A DNA stretch of 64,000 nucleotides from Serinus canaria (GCF_022539315.1 NC_066314.1:42035180-42099179), one strand, 5' to 3'. Shown: positions 47,507 through 62,505, counted from the first letter of the stretch. A program made the numbers and translations. The notes: generated by a model not told the origin, from the letters alone.

Positions 47507-50500
47507 ATTTCTAATAACTTTAAAAAGTGCACTGTAATGCAGAATAGGTGCAGCCTGTGTGATCCTACCTGTGTTTTAGTTCAATTCCTGAAGCTCCAGA
47601 CCTGCATCCACATGGAGCCAGCAGGAATCTTCCCTTCATCCCTTCTGTTTGCTTGTGTTCAGCATCCCCAGCACGGCTTCAGAGCTTCTATACGAGCATT
47701 CAGCCAGGTTTGCAACCCTGGTTTATCCAAACATGTAACCACTTGCACCAGCTGAGCAGTGAGGTGATCACTCACAGTGATCCACTGGTGGCTTTTCCTG
47801 TGACTGAGCTGCAGTGTATGGGCCAGTATCAGAAATGGCAGAACACAAAATTTGTTTTATATGAGCAAAGAAAATTATGATAAAGTGCCAATCCCTTCTG
47901 AAAAGCCAGTCTGATTGTTTGCTTTATGGAGAAGAAGATTTTGTTTTGTGTAATCCTTGGCAGGAAGAAGAAGCAACAAGGGGGGGGAAAGAGCTCGAGT
48001 TCCTTCAGACTCAATGAAAAGTGATTGGCTTTGGTTTGCTGACAGCTGCTGTCTGCTGGCAGACGTGGGCTTACACAGGTTTGGTTTCTAAGCTTCAGTT
48101 TTTTGCAAAGCAAATACAAACAATTTGGAGAGATTGACACGAATGAACTGAACGTGTTTTCTCCTGTTGGAATACTGAATATTTTTTGGCTTTGGAATGA
48201 AGGCAGAAGGAACTGGCCACAATAGATGAGGAACAGTGAGAAGACACAAAGCTGTCTGCTTGAAGAATTAGGGGAAGAATAACATCCTAAAAAAATTTCC
48301 ATCTGCCTGTCACACACACAAGGATTACTGCTGACAAATTGGAGTAGAAGGAAGCAGACTAATTATAACCTGTAAGTTAGCATCACATTTACTTTTTTGG
48401 TCAGTGACAAATTCAGAAAGATGGGTAGAATAATGAAGCATAATAAACAGAGCTACAGTATGGTATTATTACTTCTAGAAGATATTGTGTTAACTCCTCC
48501 TGTTCTCTGACTTCAGTTTGCTCACTTTTTTATTTATTTATTACATATTGTATTTTTAGTATAGAACAGCTGGATGTTGTTCCACGGGATTTTTTTTCTT
48601 TGAGGAAGCTCTGCTGTTGTAAAGCCTCCTACAGGCAATGCTTCCTGTGCTGGACCTGCATTGCCTGGTTTAAGTTCAGCCTTGGCGTTAAAGCACATGG
48701 AGATGAGGAGGAGCATGTGGGATCCAGTCTTTTCTGTAAGCAAGTTCCCATGGGAATTCTGTTGCTGAGGGAGTATGGAGGGGTGGGAACCAGCTCTGAT
48801 CATCTGCATCTGTAGCCAGACAGTGGATGTCACAGCAGCAAAGTGAAACACATGCTTGGAAAATTCTTTGGAAACCAGCCATATTCAGGAAATAAAGAGT
48901 GATTTATATTTGGGATTTCATTGTGGAAAATAAATCCACTAGTTAACTCTCGGGTTAGTTTTTTCTTTCCAGAAAAACAGGGTTTTTTCTGACTAAAGAA
49001 GTAAAGATGTCTCATAGTAAAGGAATACTGTACTGGAGCATGTTACATTTTTATTTTAGGTGTTGTTCATTTATATTTTATCCATGTCCTTGAAATTGCA
49101 AATAAAACTGGTAACCCTAGAGCAGTGTGGAATACAGTACTCTTGTGCCTCATGAGTACTTACATTCCCTTACCAAAGCAGTATTAAAATTGTATTTTCT
49201 AGTCCAGTGCAAATGGAGTTGCTATTCCACATTTAAAGGGTCATTTGTACATGTTCTCTTTTGGTCTTCTTTTTTCCCTGCCTCTTCAGACTACTTGTTC
49301 TCACATCTTAATTTGGAAATTTTCAGGCTTTTAGGCATGCTTTTCTTTTTTTTTTTTTTTCTTTAATTCCACATTTGATATCCTGAAATATATTTCTATT
49401 TTTCTATTACAATATTTCCCTGAAATATAGTTACTTATTATTTTAAAAGACCCATCGAGGCATGCCAATGATAACAATAATAATAAAAGAAGGATTTATG
49501 TTACTGAATGCAACTTACACCTTAGGTATATTGTAGGCTTGCTTCCCCAAAGAAAACACAGGGTCTATTAAGTTATTTATAAGTGCTGCCAACTCTGAAC
49601 TTGTATAGTCAATAAATTTGATAGTGTTGTAGACAAAGATTATCTTTAAAATTTCAGTCCTTCCAGGTGAAGGTAGTGGAAGACTCTTATTTCTTCATGA
49701 AGGTATATCTAATTGCTTAACTTCTTTAGCTTTGTTTGCATGCAGTCTGAATTGCAATGACTGTTCTTTAGCTGCATTTAAACATAATGACCGTGATTGC
49801 TACACCTTACCAGGAGGAAGAGAACTCTCCCTGTGAAGAAAAGAACTCAGCCCAGTCTGTCAACTCTTTTTCAACCTCCTGCCACTATGAAACAATAATC
49901 TCTGCTTATTTCTTCAGCAAATGTCAGCCATGTCATCTCTGTTTAGAGATGAATGGATTTCAGTCTTGAAATGTTTATTCTAAGCCTCTGTCAGTGGATG
50001 CTTTTATCCTTTGGTGGTCTGTTGCAAGGAGATGTTGCCCCCTTTACAAATCTGAATGAAGTGATGAAGAAAAAATTGTTAAGGATTGAGACTGGATTGC
50101 AACTTTGGGTGCTATCTGAGTTGGGTTTTGTGAACTTGTAAAACTGCATTATATCCCACTGTGGAAAAGGTGAGGTGCATAATGTAAAGCATAAATGCAA
50201 CTTCTATTAACTCTAAACAGTTGAAAGAAGTGAAGAGTGAAACTGGAGAGTTGAGCAGTGTAACACAAATATATTTGGTGAATTATTTTCCAGAAAAATG
50301 TACCTAGTGACATATTTTTATATATTGTAAAAAGTGCAAATGAATAAACGTTGTTTAATATTGGCAAATATAAATACATCTCTCTAGAGAAAATGTATTC
50401 AGTGATGAAGAACTAAGGGAAATTGACAGAATGTGAGTGTGAAAACATCATGTTCAAGTCAGATTAAAAAGAATCACTTCAATATGTCCACACACAAAGA

Positions 50501-53500
50501 AATATAATACGAAATATATGAATATTATTACAATAAAGAGCAAATGAGACCTAACCCTAAAGGAGGAGGGTCTCACACAATTCTTTAATTTTGGTCTTTG
50601 TTGTCTCTGTTAGCTATTGTGGATCAAAGAACAGATTCTTTTAACTCCACTCTAGGAGTTTTCAAAAACAATACAAAACAGTAAAAATGAGGGCTTGTTC
50701 ATCTATGCTCTTGCTCACTGCTCTACCCAAACACAGATGGAAGCGTGTCTGCATGTGTGCAACCTCATAGGTAAAATCTTATTTCCATTTGAGATCACTT
50801 CCCCAAACTCTTACTGATTTTTCAATCAACTCTCTCTTACACCATCCATAAACAGAATGCCAGCTAGCACCACCATCTGCAGCTCTTCTTGGTTTCTCTT
50901 TCTTCTGTGTCATCCAACACTTTACAAAATCTTAGGCTTTACAGTTAGATGAAAATGGAAGATAAAGCCCTTCAGGAACTGCCCCCTGCTGCTTTGCCTG
51001 TGCCACATCTCTGGAGAATGCCTTCTCTTGTTACCACCCCTGATGGCCAGGTACTTCTGCAATGACATGGCTTTGCTAGGGCAAACAAGGGGACTTAGCA
51101 GAAAAGGCAGCTTCTGCCATGAAAACAAACCATTCATCCCCTTGTGAACACAAGCCCAGGAAATCTGTCTCCCAAGGGCTGGCTAATTTTATCTATATCC
51201 TTGAGAAAGTAACACTTAGTTTTGCCTGCCCTCCTATAATGCCTTGAGCAGGCTTTGCCTCTGGCTGTTGTTCTGTGTCCAGAGTCCCTAGAGTTTAGAC
51301 AGCAGTTACTGGTCAGTTCAAAGGCTCCTGAATTTAATAGAAATTAATTCCTAAATTGATGTTTGGTTTTAATGCCTTCTTCTGAGTATGTGACATCAAT
51401 ATATTCAGTCTTCTATTCTGAAAGACTAAACTGCAAAATCATAGATTATGAAATAATTACATGGGCTAGCAATTTTGTCCTTGAGAATTAGTGTCACTCA
51501 CTGCTACTACTTACAAATTATTCAAAATTTCAAGACACTTTGTGTCCTTCCTCAAGAAGATGTGGACTTGCATAATTAAACTCCACACCAGTTTGTACAC
51601 ACTTGCACATATGGATGTCCTCATAAGGCCTCTTTAACAAGTAAATTTAATTCACTGCGCTATTTGAAGAAATGCCTTCTCCTTCTTTTTAAAACATAAT
51701 AACATTCAAGTAACTTTTATTTAAATGAATCCATTTCAAAATAAATGTTGATTTGAAGAAAACAAAGCCTTTCATAACACAGGCTTAGTTCTGAGCAGAT
51801 TTTTCTTTTTGATTTTCCATCAAGAATTACCCATCTTAAGACACTTTTGAGCTGAAGTAACTCATAGACATTGGGACCAGAGCAAAAGTGAGGCCAGAGA
51901 GATTCTGGAAAATTCCTTCAAGGTAAGAAAACACCTCAGGGTCCAAGAGGAGGAAGTATGTCTTCAAGGCTGAGGTTGAAGTTCACCCTGGAGAGGAAAA
52001 TATCTGGAAGGATGGACTGTGTGGGATATTCCCTGGGTACCAATATGTTTGAAGCATATCCCTTGGTGCTTATCAAAAACAAATACTTAAACCACAATAT
52101 CTCAAAACATGGGAACCATTATGGAAATATATTCAACAGAAACAGTCCAGTGAAAATAGATAAAAATTATAAGGAGAAGTATGAAATTGGGAATAACATA
52201 AATCATTGCAATGTGTTGTCTGGTGCCAGTGATTCTATCCTTACACATAAGTTTATTTAATGTTAACACTGTTACTGTAAAATCAACAAACACATACAAA
52301 ACTCCTATTATGACAGTTTTGATTGCCCTAATTTGTACAGAAAGTGACTTTTCTCAGCTAATCTGAAGAATATGTATCTTTACTTGATGATTTAACATAG
52401 ACAATCTGGTCTCAGCCATGGTATGTACTGCCTCTGTGTCCTGTAGCAGAAGTGCTTCTACTGAAGCAATTTTTCCTGTTGAAATTGGCTTTGTTTTGCC
52501 TTAAAAGATTATTCCCCAAATAAATAGCAAGCTTGAATTTTCATCTAAAAAAAAAAGAGTTGTATTTCAATGCTTCATTTAGTTGAAATGGAAAAAAAAA
52601 ACCAAAACCAAAAAAGCGTAGTGTGATTTGATTGACCCAAAATGGGAGTTTACTTAGCATGCTTATAAAAAACTGGAGAAAAATTCACTATTCTTCATAT
52701 CAAAATATTTGTCAAAGTTCATTTGATCTGAAGGTGCACTAATTAAATCACTGTTTTGTTCAGTGCTAGACCAAAACTCAACACAGGGCTTTTTTACCCC
52801 AAACACAAAAACATCTTAAATGTGAAAGTGCTTATGGATCATTATGACCTTCTTCTCTAACCTGTCTCCTTGAGTGTTATTAGTCAGAAGCAGGTTCAGG
52901 AATGCCTGCTGCTGCTGCCTGGGATGGAGCCTGGCTCACCCCTGCAGAGCTGCCTGTGTGGCACAGAAGACTGGCCTTCAAATGATAAAAATTTAATGCT
53001 TGTTTCTCTCTTTCAAACCCAAATAATAATTTCTAGATATTCAAACACTTATCCATAATTTTTAGTTTAATAAAAGAGATTTCTTCTCCCATAAAAATAT
53101 TTTTTTTCTTATTTCACCATCACAGTTAAAACAGCACAAACAGTAAGAATCAGGCCTGTCTGAGGTATGTGTGCTTTCCCAGGTGGGCAGGTCCTCCAAA
53201 ACATAGCCCTGTGGACCTGTGTCTCTGCTTTACACCTCAACTCTCTTACTGTTTTACCTGTGACTCAAGATTCTGCTAGTCTAGCCCTCAAGGGAGAAAA
53301 CCATTTTGTTCTGTCTCTCTTACGAAGTGTAGCAACACAGCCCCATTCTCATCATTAAGAGGTTATTGGAGAGGCTGTCAGACACCACACACAATCTGGA
53401 TGCCATGACATTTCAATGCAAGCAGTGGTGATCTGTTTGTCTACCTGTGACAAGAACTAGAGTAAACAAGTGAGTTATGTGACTCATTTTGAACAGTCAC

Positions 53501-56500
53501 TCTAATGGAAATGTGAGAAGCAATCAACCAAATACCAGGCTTTTCTACTCAAGAGCTCTACAGGTTTTTTTTTTTTCCTATCAATCAAAAATAAAAGTAT
53601 TGAATTAACATTGTGTATTCTGCCTTGAAATGTTTCAGTAAAAACACACCCCACGTACTGGATACTTGAGTCTGTACTGAAATAAACCAAAGATCTGAAG
53701 TACAAAGACAAAAAATATAGAGGAAAGACACTGCATTAGTGTAAAAGAGAAAATCAGCTCATTTGAGACTGAGAGAACCCAAACCTACCTGAACTCTGCC
53801 TGTACCTGCTTGTGTACCCTGAGCACTCCTTTCTATCTCCCTCTGTGCAACTGATCTCATATGTCTCTTGTCACTTTCTGCACTAAAACCATTTAACCTT
53901 GCAGTTCATCTCATGGCTGGACTGCTCCCAGGGAAGGGGCTGGACTGATGATGGATCTGCTGCAGTGAGTTTGCTGATGGACAGCACCCAGGACTCTGGG
54001 GCTTCTTCCCTGTGACCCCTCAGTCTTCCAGAACCAGTGCAAGGTGCATTCCTGTGTATTCAGGCTTTACACTAGAAAACCTAAGAAAATGACACACTGG
54101 GTTGCTTGGCTTACAGGTGCCTCTGTTCACCATTGACTCACAGCTGCCTGAAAAAAGTCACAATTGTTAACATTAATAAATGTTTGGTGCATGCAGGGAG
54201 ATCACACAGTTTATTGCAATGAAATAAAAATTGTACAAGCTTTATTTCCCTTTGGAAGCAGACATGGAGGGTCAGTGAATTTTTATAACTAAGGAGCAAA
54301 TAATCTTCTTGTCAGACTCTTCATATTCATGAGGAATCATTGCCTAGGAGATTTCAGCTGACAAAAAATTCACCTTGTACATTATAATTTTTTCTAGGCA
54401 TCACGCATATGAAGACTAGTGAGACCTGCTACAATTCAGGAGAAGCACAAGATTATAGTAACTAAAACCTGCCATATGAAATTATTGTTATTAACAATAT
54501 TTTTAATTAATCTAAAGGCACAAGACATCCAATTCTGGATGCATTATAGAGTTGTAAAATCAGACTACATTTGGTTTCATATGCATATTTAAATGCTTTA
54601 ATTAATTTGTGTCTCCCACCACACCTTCTGATTTTTACTTTTGGATTGTATATTAAAACATGCAAAGTCAGAAAAATATTTTTCCCTATTCCACAGTTCT
54701 GTGCATTTTAAGCCTGATAGATATTCTGAGGTAGCTTTCCAAAATATCTCTATTAAATGGCCTATTGATCCCTACAGCTGTAAATACCCACAGCACATTC
54801 ATTTAGCAGGAATGCAATTTAGTTAGAAAAATTAAAATTGTTAAATGATCCATCTGGAAATGACAGTCTTCTTGCCAAAACACCATTTGGGATACATACT
54901 ATCCAGTCTGGCCCAAGTCACTGACACTATAAAAACAGTCTAGGGAGTGTATTCATTTTAAGATGTTATATATTATGCCACCAAATTAGTCACAGTATCA
55001 TTCATCTCCAAACATAAATGGGAACCATGAAATGTACTGTATCATGGCCCAGCTGGGTAGCTGAGGAATCCTTGCAGAGTGAGAATAGCTATAATCCAAC
55101 ATTCAAGGCTGTCTGCCTGACTCCCATTGAGAACCAACACCTGGATTTTCTGAACCTCAAGTGTGCCAGCTGTCCCTGATAATCTCTGCTTTTTCTTGTG
55201 TTTGCCTATGCTTAATGTGCATAAAATTTTTGCAGGATCCTACAATTCTTGGTCGAAAGATGAATAATCTGTCATTGCTATATTAAATATTGCTGTTACA
55301 AATATCTGTGAATTCTAATTTTGATTACTCCTGAAGTCAGCTTTTGACTTTGGTGCAGTGTGTCATGAGGTACATTAAAATTTAGATCCAACCATAGTGC
55401 ACCTCTTTGAAGTCAATTTTTGATAGTTTGAATAATGAAAGCTGAATGATTCGCCCAGTGAGAGTCACAGTGCAAGTCTAAACCAGTTTGTCAGGTCACT
55501 TTACAAGGGCTTGATGGCCAGCTAGAAATCTGGGAACTCCCAGCCAGTCATTCATAGAGCTTATTAATTTCCCAGAAGTGATCAGAAGCTGCCTGGAATG
55601 ACAATGTGCTTCCATTGGTGTGCTCATTATGAAAGACAAAGGTTTTTTTAAAACTCTGTGTCGCTGGTATTTTTGCAATAGTGCTATCCCTGCCTCCAAA
55701 CTTCACTCTGGGAACACAACTGCCTGGAGGCAATCTTTCTTATGCATGGGATGAGAAATTTTAGCCAAGTGACATTAGAGATTCCTTAGAAACAACAAGG
55801 GAAAATCTTGGGTTGCTGGGGGGTAAACAATTTCAGGGACAGATTCAAGGAAGCAGTGGTCACATGCAGAAGCCCCCCAGTGGAGCTGTAACCTTTTTGC
55901 AGTAACTGTGCAGCCCTTGTGCTGAACGTGAGGATGGATGGGTGGGTGATCCCTGCTTGCCACTGACCTCCAGGCAACTCCTACCACATATCAAGGTTGG
56001 AAACAGCTTTCTGTGGGAGCTGGGAAAAGGAATCATTTTACCCTAGTGAGCTCTTGTTCCAACACCCAGAAATATACTGGAGGGTGTGAATTAAAGCAAG
56101 AGACGTCTCTTGTACATGAAGTGGAACTAATGCTGTAGCTAGAAATTGTACAAAGCACTGGAGCTGGAGAGCTGGAGTGACTTTTTAAGGTTGCTGAGAC
56201 ACCACAATTCTCACTTCACTTTGTGATTAGACACAGGTTTTGGGCTATCTCATGAGCTGCAATAATATTTTGCAGTGCAGAGGAAAAAAAGCAGTGCACT
56301 CCCAATTACCTGCAGGAGATCTTTATGCTCATTCTATTTTAACACAGCGGGTTGCTGCTTCAGTCTTTCATTCGTGTTCGGAGCTGCTGACAAGCCAAAA
56401 ATTTGAGATGTGTTTGAGAAGGAATGTTTATGTGCTGAAAATTCTGTTTATTTAAAAGTTAAAATAGAAAGCAAGCTTAGAAACAATCTGTGAGTTGTAG

Positions 56501-57845
56501 GTAGTACTGCGACTGATTCTGCAGAATTACCATCATCTCCCTTCCCAGGAGCTCCTTTTTACTGTAGGACACAGAATTGTAAGGCATCTATAACAGTAAA
56601 AGGTAAAACTCTTTGGTGTATTCTGGAGAGATCAAAGTTATAGAGAATGTTCAGTACTTTTCAAAGACTTTATGCCGTGAGACTAAACCAGTTTAAAGCA
56701 ATTTCTCTGCAAAAACGTGCAGTTAATCTCTGTTCAGGACAGTTCACAGTCCATGGAAATAGCAACACAGACACCTTAATCTGACAAAACATAAATTCTT
56801 TTGTACAAGCCCAGGAAAATTAAGCTAGCTAGTAGGCTGGAGAGTTTTGGGGAAGACTTGGATGGATAACAAAGAGATTTCCTCTCTTGCTTGAAAGTAG
56901 AGAAAAAAAGGATCAAATGTGGGCAAGTATTTGGGCTGTGGTTGGTAATGCTATCATTACAAAATACCTTTACCTTAATTTTTAGAGGAGGACACCTCTC
57001 TTTTCCCATGTAATGACCTGCTATAACTCCTTGGGTTGGGAATATGACCTTGCCCAGCAGGACACTGTCATTTGTCACAGAAGTGAATGGCAAAACTGCA
57101 GACATTACTTGAAAAACCAAGGAAAATAAAAAAAATTAAGTAAAATTCACTTCCAATAAGAAATTTCTATAGCATTTAAGCATGATTTTAATTAATAATT
57201 CTGTTTCTTTTGTTTAGTACACATATAAATTCATTCAATATACCTATATTATCACATTATGGATTATTATCAGTTACATATATGAATGACAAGTGTAAAC
57301 TTTTGTCAGCTACTTGGGGTTTATCTCAACTTTCCTGAACACGGGGGTATTCACAATAGTTTCTGTTAATAAAATATGGAGAAAAGGTACATGAGTGAGA
57401 GAACAAAGTCAATGCTTGCTATGCATTAAAGAGCACAATATCTTAGAATTTTTTGGAAAAAAATCTTCAGGAACATTGGGTCTGGCCACTGACCAAGCAC
57501 TGACAAGTCCACTACTGAACCATACCCCTAAGGGCATCTAATGCCTTTCAAATGCCAGAGAGTTGACCCAAGCACTTCCCTGCAATGATATTATGTGGCC
57601 ATTCATCATGCTTCTATTTTCTTTTCAGATAACTTCCTCTTCATAATCCTGTTGGTAAAAATTAACACCAGTGTGTAAAGTAACCAGCAGTGATTTTTGC
57701 TAGCCCTACAAATTGGTTGGGTGAGAACATTCTAGTGAAAAAAGGGGAAATGCACATTTACCTTTGGGTAAGGAAATTGTACAAAATATCACATCTGATT
57801 AGAGCCATTATGGTCAGAAAGATATGCAAAGTGTTAGTGTGTTAG
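47507..57845. other. AT-rich unique-looking non-coding DNA
   Basis: About 10 kb with no recognised gene, RNA gene or transposon. The longest frame is 47829-48317 on the minus strand (162 residues), rich in Ser, Phe and Cys with no domain pattern; I treat it as chance. Poly-T (about 49346-49360) and A-rich runs (about 52592) occur. A slightly GC-richer patch at 53920-54060 is unexplained. Confidence 0.5.
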
Positions 57846-57970
57846 ACTCTCTTCAAAAACCTGTTTATGGTCCACTTAGATGGAGGACAGGGTTTACTCC
57901 TCAGTCTTGCTGTAGCCATCAGTCCATCTCCAAACTGCATGTTTTTCTTGCACCGGGCTAGACCATGTGT
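57846..57970. repeat. Unidentified interspersed repeat, copy 2
   Basis: Second copy of the repeat at 46145-46275, in the same orientation, with a deletion of about five bases near 57870. The central blocks CTTAGATGGAGGA and AGGGTTTACTCCTCAGTCTT are identical in the two copies. Similarity stops near GCACCGGGCTAGACCATGTG. Confidence 0.75.
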
Positions 57971-58648
57971 TTAATTCACAGATTTTTTTTCTGCCTATTT
58001 CTTTTGATTCTACTGATGAAATTCATTCAAAGTATAGAAAAAAATCTAAAAAATTCTTGCTTCAATCCTTTTACCAGTGACATCTCTGCAGTAGCATGCT
58101 GCATGTTTAGCTATTCCTGAATAATGTATTTATTTAGCAGCTGCTCAGCCTGAGAATGGTGAAGGTCAGAGTGGCACAGCTCTCTTTGCAAGACAGTTTC
58201 TCCATCTTTTGTCTTTAGTAGTTTTCAGCAACACGTTTTGTTTTCATTGGGAATCTGCACATTTCAACAGGTAAGTATAGAAAAATTTCATTTTTCAAAA
58301 CAGAATCCTTGATGTCTTGCATTGGGGTCAGTTTATCTTGAAATGCATGAATATAATCTGTATAATGTTTGTTTTAAACTGTCTCACAAATCATCAGTTT
58401 TTCTCTCTTCTGAAAGAATCAAGAGGGTCTGAAGTCTTCTCTTTTGTTGTTGGGTTTGATTTTCTGGGACTGAACAGTTTCATTATCCCTAATTATATGA
58501 TGAGCTACTTTGGAAAAAAAAAGCGCACAGAAAAGTAGCTTAAAAAGAACAAAAATAGCCCGACAGTTAATTATGTTAAAAATACAAAACACTTGTCAGC
58601 ATTCCACTAACATCTTAATGAAGGGGTTATTTCCCCCTCACCTGTCTC

Positions 58649-58668
58649 AAAAAAAAAAAAAAAAAAAA
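58649..58668. repeat. Poly-A run
   Basis: About 20 consecutive As followed by GAAAAAG. This could be the tail of a retrocopy or a simple homopolymer. No recognisable retrocopied sequence lies upstream and no flanking duplication is evident. Confidence 0.85.
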
Positions 58669-61600
58669 GAAAAAGTTGCTCAAAAATAAAATCCCAACCT
58701 AGTTTGTAAATTTTGCACCCTGAAAGACATGGCTAATTTCTCCTCATTAAAATCCTACTACTGGGTACCTAAGAGTCACCAAGTGTGAAGAGAACAGCCA
58801 GGCTTCTCCTCTGCTTGTTATTCAGCTGACGTCCTGGAGGAAGATTAATTAGACCACAAGACCTTATATTAATGGGACTCATTAGAGCAATAGATCTGTT
58901 AAGGAAGGGAATGGAGGCTGGACAGCTATGATTTGTGGGGTGATTTCTCCCACATGGCATAGAAATTGCTCTCAGTCTGCATTCATTTTCTCAGTTTAGT
59001 TTCTTCTCATTTCTGTGATGAGGTTGTATCCTGGGCCAGGCAGGTAAGAAGGATGAACCCCAGACCTGATCCCTCTTTGGATTGTGGAGGGTTGTTAAGC
59101 CATGCTCTTGGCAGCAGTGAGAGGAAAATGGTTCTCCTGGGCTCTTGCAGAGAGTGACAGAACAATGAGGAAAGCAGCGTGCCTGCATTGGCCTAGCAAA
59201 CAGTAATACCTGCACTAAGGATGTAACAAGATTATAAGCTATTGTTATTCAGATATTGCAGTGCTGCCATATTAGTCTTTTATTTCACAATGCTTCAAAA
59301 GGTTAACATCTCTCCTAACTCTTAAAATACTATTAAAAATCTACAGGTATTTCACTATGCTGTCAATGGTATTTAACTAAGAAACAAACGCTGGCAATTC
59401 AGATGGGAAAAAGGAGGAAAAGCTTTGTTTTGAAAAGTTTAATGATTTACAAATGGTCCCTACATAGAAAAATAAATTTACACACCAAAAATAATAACTT
59501 CCATTATATATGTGTGTATACACTTGGCTGTGTGTACTGACAATAGCTAATTAATAGTTCTCAATATTCTTATATCTCATGAAGAAAAGTTACTAGAGTT
59601 ACTTCTGTCTTTGACCAATATAATCTATAATTATCTGTCATAGGAACATATTTGCCTGTTTTAATCTGTAGCTGTCCTTCCCATGTTTTGAATAAAAATT
59701 AAAACAAATCTTACATCCAGAGCATACTGATTTATGATTACCTAAGAGCAAAAAAACCAAATACAAAAACAAAGCAAAAAAACCCTGAAACCCACCAACC
59801 TGTGATCTTTATTCCTTTAGGTAGTGAAAAGATCTCTTGGCAGTCTCAGCATGTCACTGAGCAAGACTGTTAGAGGGAAATTGCACTTCATCCTGGACCT
59901 TCTCTATGCCTACACATACGAGTAGACTTTCTTAGGGATTTAATGCTGCAACTTCATCAATTCATCTGAATACCCTTTCCTCAACACTTTTCTCTTTCAC
60001 TTCTTCAAAAGTATGCTATCCTGCTGCAAACATGTGACCTGTTAGGTCATATTTGACTGAAGTATTACAAGTTCAACATTGTAGTAGCTGCTCTGCTATG
60101 TGCAGATAGATGAGCAGTCTGCTCAGCTGTCTACTTGCCATCCTTATTGATTACCAAATGAAAATAAGCTTCAGACCTATTTGTAGGAGGTCTCTGCAGC
60201 CCAGAAGAACATCTGCTGGAAATCCATATTTTTATCAGGCTTTGAACACCAAAAAAAACCCAGTGATGTTTAGTAAAGATTTGTGGTCTGTGTTATACTA
60301 AGTCTATATCCCATAGGATTGCCTTTTTCAGGGAGATTTCTGAGGCTCACATACAAGAGAGTGCATCTCCGAGATGATGAAGACAGTGGTGATTGTATGC
60401 TACAGGCACTAAAGCTCAGCAGTTAATGTATCACTCTGTGCAAGATGTTACAATTATTCTCTATATTATGTTATTAAAAATGATATCTACTAGCTTTGTA
60501 TTTTTGACCACTGCAGCCATAGAAAGACCATTCTTTTAATAAAAAACAGTCTAAAAAGACATTATGAATAACACTCATCCAATAATTAACACTTTGCTCT
60601 GTCTGCATATCTTTACAAGGACATTTTTGTCCCCCCAGCTTTTGAAGCACCCTGCTGAGACAATCCTAGCTACCATTTAGATGAGAAACAAACCAGAGCT
60701 TTATTACTTTATTTTTCCAAACAGATTACATGATGGTAAATTGCAGCACATGGAAATACTTTTTGAAAGATACAAAGAGAGGCAGACTTTATATTTTGAG
60801 GAAATGAACTAGCTAGACTTCCAAATGAAAGGCTTGTTTTATGCTGCAGCCTATTGCTTGTTTAACTGCTTCTATATGCTTCCAGCATTTGAAATGATAC
60901 AATATACAGCTCTAGCCAAACCATAAGATGTAAAAATTAAACTAGTAAATATCGTGCTGAATTCAGAATGCAAGCCATAGACATTTATAATCTCCAACAG
61001 CAAGTTTCTCAGGCTGCCAAATGTTTTTACTTTAAAATGAATGTCAAGGATTTATCTATATTTGTTCTCGAACACACTGCAGGAGTGCAATGCATTCTTT
61101 ATTTGCAAACTGTAGGAAATTTTTTCTGAGTAAATACATAAATTGGCACAGTCTATCTTAATGGAAAACCTATTATTTTAATTACTAGGGGGTGGTGTAC
61201 CCTTCTGCCTTGGATTTTTTGAATTAGTAATTAATGACTTCATCATAAATAAATCCCCATTTATTTCTTTCATTTCAGGGAATTAAAATGAAGACAACTC
61301 ATTTTAGAGAATTTTCAATATTACCCCAGGGTTATCAGAAGGACAAACAGTACCATATGGGAGTGAGGAGGCAGGATGCAGGTTTAGGAGCAACTGAAGC
61401 CAGAAGAAACTTGAATGTGAAATAATATACACAAATATTTCTGATTATTGGTATTAACTACTGTTTATCTTGCAAACTCTGTTGCCAAGAAGTAGAGGTC
61501 ATCTTCACCAATAAACCAGATGTGAAACTTGATCATGTAGGAAAAAAGAAGAAAAAAATTCCACAGCACAAGAGTAAAAGACGCCTGGTTAGGAGACAGG

Positions 61601-62491
61601 TCAAGCCCTGGATATTGTCATAAAGAAATTGTCCAGTTCTTCTTTACAGACATCAGAACTTCTTCAGCAGGCTTTAGAGCCCTTCCTTTGCCATTGCCTG
61701 CCCCAACTACTCCAAGTAGCATCAGAGCATACTCCAACAGGAAATCTTTGCCTTTTATTTGCTGTTGTTGTAACTGATCCTTAGATGGACTCAAATCATC
61801 ACAGCTCTTTGGACTCAAAATTATTTTGGGTAGCTGGCACTTATTTCCATTGGCTTCCTCTAGACAGATGGAAAAGACCATTTCAGTTTATCAAACCCAC
61901 TGTATTCCCATTAAATACTACCCAAGCTTTAAATGTAAACAGAAAGTTTCATCAAGCAAACAGGTACATTTTTTTCTGGCTTGTAAATTGGAACGCACAT
62001 GTATGAAAGAGCAGTGTTTAAAGTAAAAGAGAAAGTAAAACAAAAAAAGTGCAGAAAGAAAAAGATATATCAAAATCTACCTGAAATCAGTCTATTCCAC
62101 CAACTGCTGCTCAAGGTTTTGATGAGGTTTTTCTCCAGCAAGTACTTAAGGAAACAATTCAAAGATATCCTGCCTTTGCAGTAGTTGGTATTAAGATTTT
62201 ATGATGTATGGACCACCATGAATTTTTCAGCAGATAAGCAGCTTTTTTTGAAGCAAATTCAAAAGGACTATGTTTTTAGTTACTTTTGTAGTCCCTTTAG
62301 GAATAGTTCATGCAAATTATTCACTAAAGTGTTGTCTTTTAAAGTGGACTCCTGCCTTGGGTTTTCAGTTCCTTATTTGAACCTAAGGGTTGACTTGTAG
62401 CAACTAGAGTGCAGTCATTTCTTAGTGTTTTAAAACTTTTCTGTTGTGGGTGAATTTAAGTTTTTTCTATTATTTTGCTTTCTACTTTTAT

Positions 62492-62505
62492 ACACACACA
62501 CACAC
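62492..62505. repeat. (AC)n microsatellite
   Basis: Seven AC units in a T/A-rich context. Simple sequence. Confidence 0.9.

Noticed and set aside
47829..48317. Minus-strand frame of 162 residues
   Set aside because: Longest frame not explained by a repeat, but it has no recognisable domain and biased Phe/Ser/Cys content. No splice or promoter context is visible. A homology search with codon-substitution analysis would be decisive.
46145..57970. Large segmental duplication linking the two repeat copies
   Set aside because: Only the unit of about 125 bases is shared; sequences on both sides of each copy do not match by eye.
58649..58668. Poly-A run as the tail of a processed pseudogene
   Set aside because: No recognisable cDNA-like sequence upstream and no flanking direct repeats found by eye.
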